The notes beneath the pieces were generated by a model. That model was not told the origin of the DNA. It was given only the letters and a program-made list of their open reading frames with translations, and searched no databases. A stretch of 36,225 nucleotides of DNA, taken from NCBI RefSeq assembly GCF_913054395.1, contig NZ_CAJXIP010000023.1:1-36225 (forward strand). The letters run 5' to 3'. The position numbers and the translations under genes were made by a program. Of this stretch, positions 33,776-36,225 are shown piece after piece. How positions within the stretch are numbered: position 1 is the first letter of the stretch; each line of letters opens with the position of its first letter. This DNA is from an uncultured Roseovarius sp. GTDB taxonomy: Bacteria > Pseudomonadota > Alphaproteobacteria > Rhodobacterales > Rhodobacteraceae.

Positions 33776-34744
33776 ATGACCATCAGCGCAGAACCAATCA
33801 TTTACGGCCTGATCTTTATCGGCGTTCTGGTCCTTGTCGAGGGCCTTTACCTGACGGTGTTCGGTCGCTCGATCAGCCTTAACAACCGGGTCAACCGGCG
33901 GCTTGAAATGCTGGACAAGACCGGCAACCGCGAAGAGGTTATGGAAAAGCTGCGCAAGGAAATGCAGCAGCACCTAAATGCGCGCAAGATCCCGCTTTAT
34001 TCGATCCTTTCGGTCAAGGCCCAGAAGGCGGCGATTGCCTTTACCCCCAATCAGCTGATGATGCTGATGGGCGCGGTAAGCGTGCTTGCCTTTCTCGGCC
34101 TGACAATCGGCACCGATACCGCCATTCCGGTGCGCATCGCCGCCTCGATCGGGATGGGTGTCGGCGGGATTTTCACATGGATCAACATGAAGGCCGGCAA
34201 GCGCATGGGCCTGCTCGAAGAGCAGCTTCCGGATGCGATCGAACTCATGGTGCGTAGCTTGCGGGTCGGCCACCCGTTTTCCTCGGCGATCGGAATCGTC
34301 GCGACCGAGGTCGCTGATCCTCTGGCCACCGAATTCGGCATCATCGCCGACGAGGCCGCCTATGGCCGTGACATGGGCGAGGCCCTCAAGGACATGGCCG
34401 AACGCCTAGATATGCAGGATTTGCGCTTTCTGGCTGTCGCCGTGAACATTCAGCAGCAATCTGGCGGCAACCTTGCAGAGATCCTTGCCGGTCTGGCCAA
34501 GGTGATCCGCTCGCGCTTTCGCCTGTTCCGCCGCGTCAAGGCGATCACCGCCGAGGCGAAATGGTCGGGCAAGTTCCTTTCGGGCTTTCCCATCCTCGCC
34601 CTGATCGGCATCCAGGTGATCAAGCCGGATTACTATGACGAGGCAATGCTTCACCCGTACTTCATTCCTGCCGTGCTGATCGTGGGGACGTTTCTTGTCC
34701 TGAATCTGGTCGTCATGCGCGCACTTGTCGACATCAAGGTCTGA
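33776..34744 (+). CDS. tadB: Tad pilus inner-membrane platform protein TadB
   Basis: Membrane protein of 322 residues in the type II secretion F family. Transmembrane segments are seen at about 9-27, 92-112, 120-138, 262-282 and 300-320. The T2SSF domain spans about 150-280 (LPDAIELMVRSLRVGHPFSSAI, then GGNLAEILAGLAKVIRSRFRL). With TadC it forms the platform that couples CpaF to the pilin. It starts five bases after cpaF. Confidence 0.94.
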   Translation: MTISAEPIIYGLIFIGVLVLVEGLYLTVFGRSISLNNRVNRRLEMLDKTGNREEVMEKLRKEMQQHLNARKIPLYSILSVKAQKAAIAFTPNQLMMLMGAVSVLAFLGLTIGTDTAIPVRIAASIGMGVGGIFTWINMKAGKRMGLLEEQLPDAIELMVRSLRVGHPFSSAIGIVATEVADPLATEFGIIADEAAYGRDMGEALKDMAERLDMQDLRFLAVAVNIQQQSGGNLAEILAGLAKVIRSRFRLFRRVKAITAEAKWSGKFLSGFPILALIGIQVIKPDYYDEAMLHPYFIPAVLIVGTFLVLNLVVMRALVDIKV

Positions 34745-34757
34745 AAAGGAACACGCC

Positions 34758-35741
34758 ATGAAACTTCTGACCCTGTCCACAGACCTATTGAGCGGCGCGC
34801 TTGGCCCCTTCGGCCCGATCATCGCCGCGGGCGCGATCGGCGTGATGCTAATTCTGGCCACCGTGCCGATCATGCTTCGGCAAAAGAAGGATCCGCTGGA
34901 GAAACTCAAGCAGGCCACTAGCGCCGCCAAGGGGGCTTCGGCGTCTCCGGCCCGCCTGCGGTCCAACGGGCGTAATTCAAAACTTGATAAGTATGCAAGT
35001 TTCCTCGAGCCGCAGGACGAAAAGCAACTCTCGCAGATGCGCCTGACACTTATGCAGGCGGGGTATCGCGACAAGGACGCGGTGCGCTATTTCCACTTTG
35101 CGCAATTTGCCCTTGGCATCGGTCTTTTGCTTCTGGGGGTGATCTATTTCATCCTGTTCAAATCGGGCGAGGACGTCTCGACGCAACAGACGATCATGTA
35201 CATTCTCGGGCCCGGTGGCGTCGGCTATATGCTTCCCAAATATTGGGTCACGAAGCGCCAGCAAAAGCGCCAGGAAGAGATCACCGACGGCTTTCCCGAC
35301 AGCCTTGACATGATGCTTGTCTGCATCGAGGCGGGGCAGTCCATGGATCAGGCGATCATCCGCGTGTCCGAGGAAATCCGTGCCTCCTATCCTGCTCTGG
35401 CCGATGAGTTTCAGATCGTTTCATTTCAGATCAAGGCCGGGCGTGACAAATCCTCGGTTCTCAATGAAATGGCCGAACGCTGTGGCGTTCAGGATATTTC
35501 AAGCTTCGTGACCGTTCTGGTGCAATCGCAGACCTTCGGCACGTCGGTCGGCGAGGCGCTCCGCGTCTATGCAGGCGAAATGCGTGACAAACGGGTCATG
35601 CGCGCCGAAGAAAAAGCCAACAAGCTGCCCACGAAGATGACACTGGCGACAATGATGCTTACAGTGCCGCCATTGCTGATCATTCTGGTTGGACCGTCCG
35701 CTCTGGGGATCATGAAACTCTTCGAGATGGCGGGCAAATAA
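34758..35741 (+). CDS. tadC: Tad pilus inner-membrane platform protein TadC
   Basis: Second F-family platform protein, 327 residues. Transmembrane segments lie at about 19-39, 110-130, 138-155 and 300-322. The T2SSF domain (about 172-300) contains FPDSLDMMLVCIEAGQSMDQAI and TFGTSVGEALRVYAGEMRDKR. The start is at MKLLTL, with AAAAGGA eight bases upstream; an earlier in-frame ATG inside tadB has no such site. It follows tadB by 13 bases and precedes tadD by 10. Confidence 0.94.
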   Translation: MKLLTLSTDLLSGALGPFGPIIAAGAIGVMLILATVPIMLRQKKDPLEKLKQATSAAKGASASPARLRSNGRNSKLDKYASFLEPQDEKQLSQMRLTLMQAGYRDKDAVRYFHFAQFALGIGLLLLGVIYFILFKSGEDVSTQQTIMYILGPGGVGYMLPKYWVTKRQQKRQEEITDGFPDSLDMMLVCIEAGQSMDQAIIRVSEEIRASYPALADEFQIVSFQIKAGRDKSSVLNEMAERCGVQDISSFVTVLVQSQTFGTSVGEALRVYAGEMRDKRVMRAEEKANKLPTKMTLATMMLTVPPLLIILVGPSALGIMKLFEMAGK

Positions 35742-35751
35742 ACGGGGCACG

Positions 35752-36225
35752 ATGACACCACGGGCGGGGCTATTCCCAGCGATTTTTCTGGCATTGGTCG
35801 GCTGCGGCGACCCACAGCCGCCAGAAGGGCCTTATGCCCCCGGCCCGGTGCCGGGGGCAGAAATCGTTGACGCGATGCTTGTCGGGCATCGGCTGATGGA
35901 TGCGGGCGAATACGAACTGGCGCAAAAGGCCTATATGCGCGCGGCCGTGACCCAGGGCATGACAGCCGACATCCTGGCCGGCATGGGAAGCGCCAATCTG
36001 GGGCTTGGCCGCCTTGGCACCGCCGAACGCCTGTTGCGCAAAGCCATCGAGAAGGATCAGGAGTCACCGGAAATCTGGAACAATCTGGGCGTTGTTCTGG
36101 TGGAAAAGCGGGAATTTTTCGAAGCGGAACAGGTTTTCAGGCGGGCCTATGCACTTGATAATGGCGAAAGTGACTCAATTCGCGACAATTTGCGCTTAGC
36201 ACTCGCAAAATCCGAAAATTCAGAC
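35752..36225 (+). CDS. tadD: TadD-like TPR lipoprotein, 5' part only
   Basis: The first 158 codons of a gene that runs off the window end. The N-terminus MTPRAGLFPAIFLALVGC has a good lipobox (LVGC, Cys18). At least three tetratricopeptide-type helical repeats follow from about residue 45, for example EYELAQKAYMRAAV, LGTAERLLRKAIEKD and REFFEAEQVFRRAYALD. TadD is an outer-membrane-associated pilotin-like protein that helps the CpaC secretin assemble. Position directly after tadC fits the Tad gene order. Confidence 0.87.
   Translation, partial: MTPRAGLFPAIFLALVGCGDPQPPEGPYAPGPVPGAEIVDAMLVGHRLMDAGEYELAQKAYMRAAVTQGMTADILAGMGSANLGLGRLGTAERLLRKAIEKDQESPEIWNNLGVVLVEKREFFEAEQVFRRAYALDNGESDSIRDNLRLALAKSENSD

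Overview
The window is a GC-rich bacterial chromosome segment whose gene content and order fit an alphaproteobacterium of the Rhodobacteraceae/Roseobacter group. Evidence: an aa3 oxidase operon in the order coxB-ctaB-small ORF-ctaG-coxC-SURF1-thrC-M16 peptidase, a phosphatidylcholine synthase, a perfect Fnr-type palindrome, and a Flp/Tad pilus locus with the Rhodobacteraceae order flp-cpaB-cpaC-ompA-cpaE-cpaF-tadB-tadC-tadD. No rRNA, tRNA, insertion sequence, prophage or CRISPR array was found. The genus cannot be decided from sequence alone.

Layout. 1-2.8 kb (+): the end of a DUF484 gene coupled to xerC, a secreted c-type cytochrome of the P460 kind with its own terminator, and phosphatidylcholine synthase. 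2.8-7.0 kb (-): an O6-alkylguanine methyltransferase, a DUF6629 membrane protein, an OmpA-like protein, an AhpD-like protein, a GNAT acetyltransferase and a CinA-type molybdopterin-binding-domain protein, the last three stop-start overlapping or nearly so. 7.0-8.6 kb (+): sfsA and methionine aminopeptidase. 8.6-11 kb (-): a GlcD-type FAD oxidase and an unusual exported metallo-beta-lactamase-fold protein. 11-18.5 kb (-): the cytochrome oxidase block running into thrC, an M16 peptidase and a RimJ-type acetyltransferase, with many 1-4 base overlaps. 18.7-26 kb (+): tldD, dprA, topA and the two subunits of a 3-oxoacid CoA-transferase. 26-26.8 kb (-): a lytic transglycosylase. 27.2-36.2 kb (+): the Tad pilus locus, cut off inside tadD by the window end.

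How the genes work together. The 14-18.5 kb block makes subunits II and III of an aa3-type cytochrome c oxidase plus its heme O synthase, copper chaperone and SURF1 factor; subunit I is not here. The Tad block supplies the pilin, its periplasmic/outer-membrane conduit (CpaB, CpaC secretin, OmpA lipoprotein, TadD), the polar ATPase-like CpaE, the motor ATPase CpaF and the inner-membrane platform TadB/TadC. The prepilin peptidase and TadE/TadG minor pilins are not in the window and probably lie downstream.

I found no clearly new system. The points most worth a second look are regulatory: strong hairpins without U-tracts directly after flp and coxB, intrinsic terminators that divide the Tad locus into separate transcription units, a perfect Fnr box between coxB and tldD, and a 24-base intergenic motif present twice. 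At the protein level, the Flp pilin has Asp-Trp where Glu-Tyr is usual, and the MBL-fold protein lacks the usual active-site Asp.
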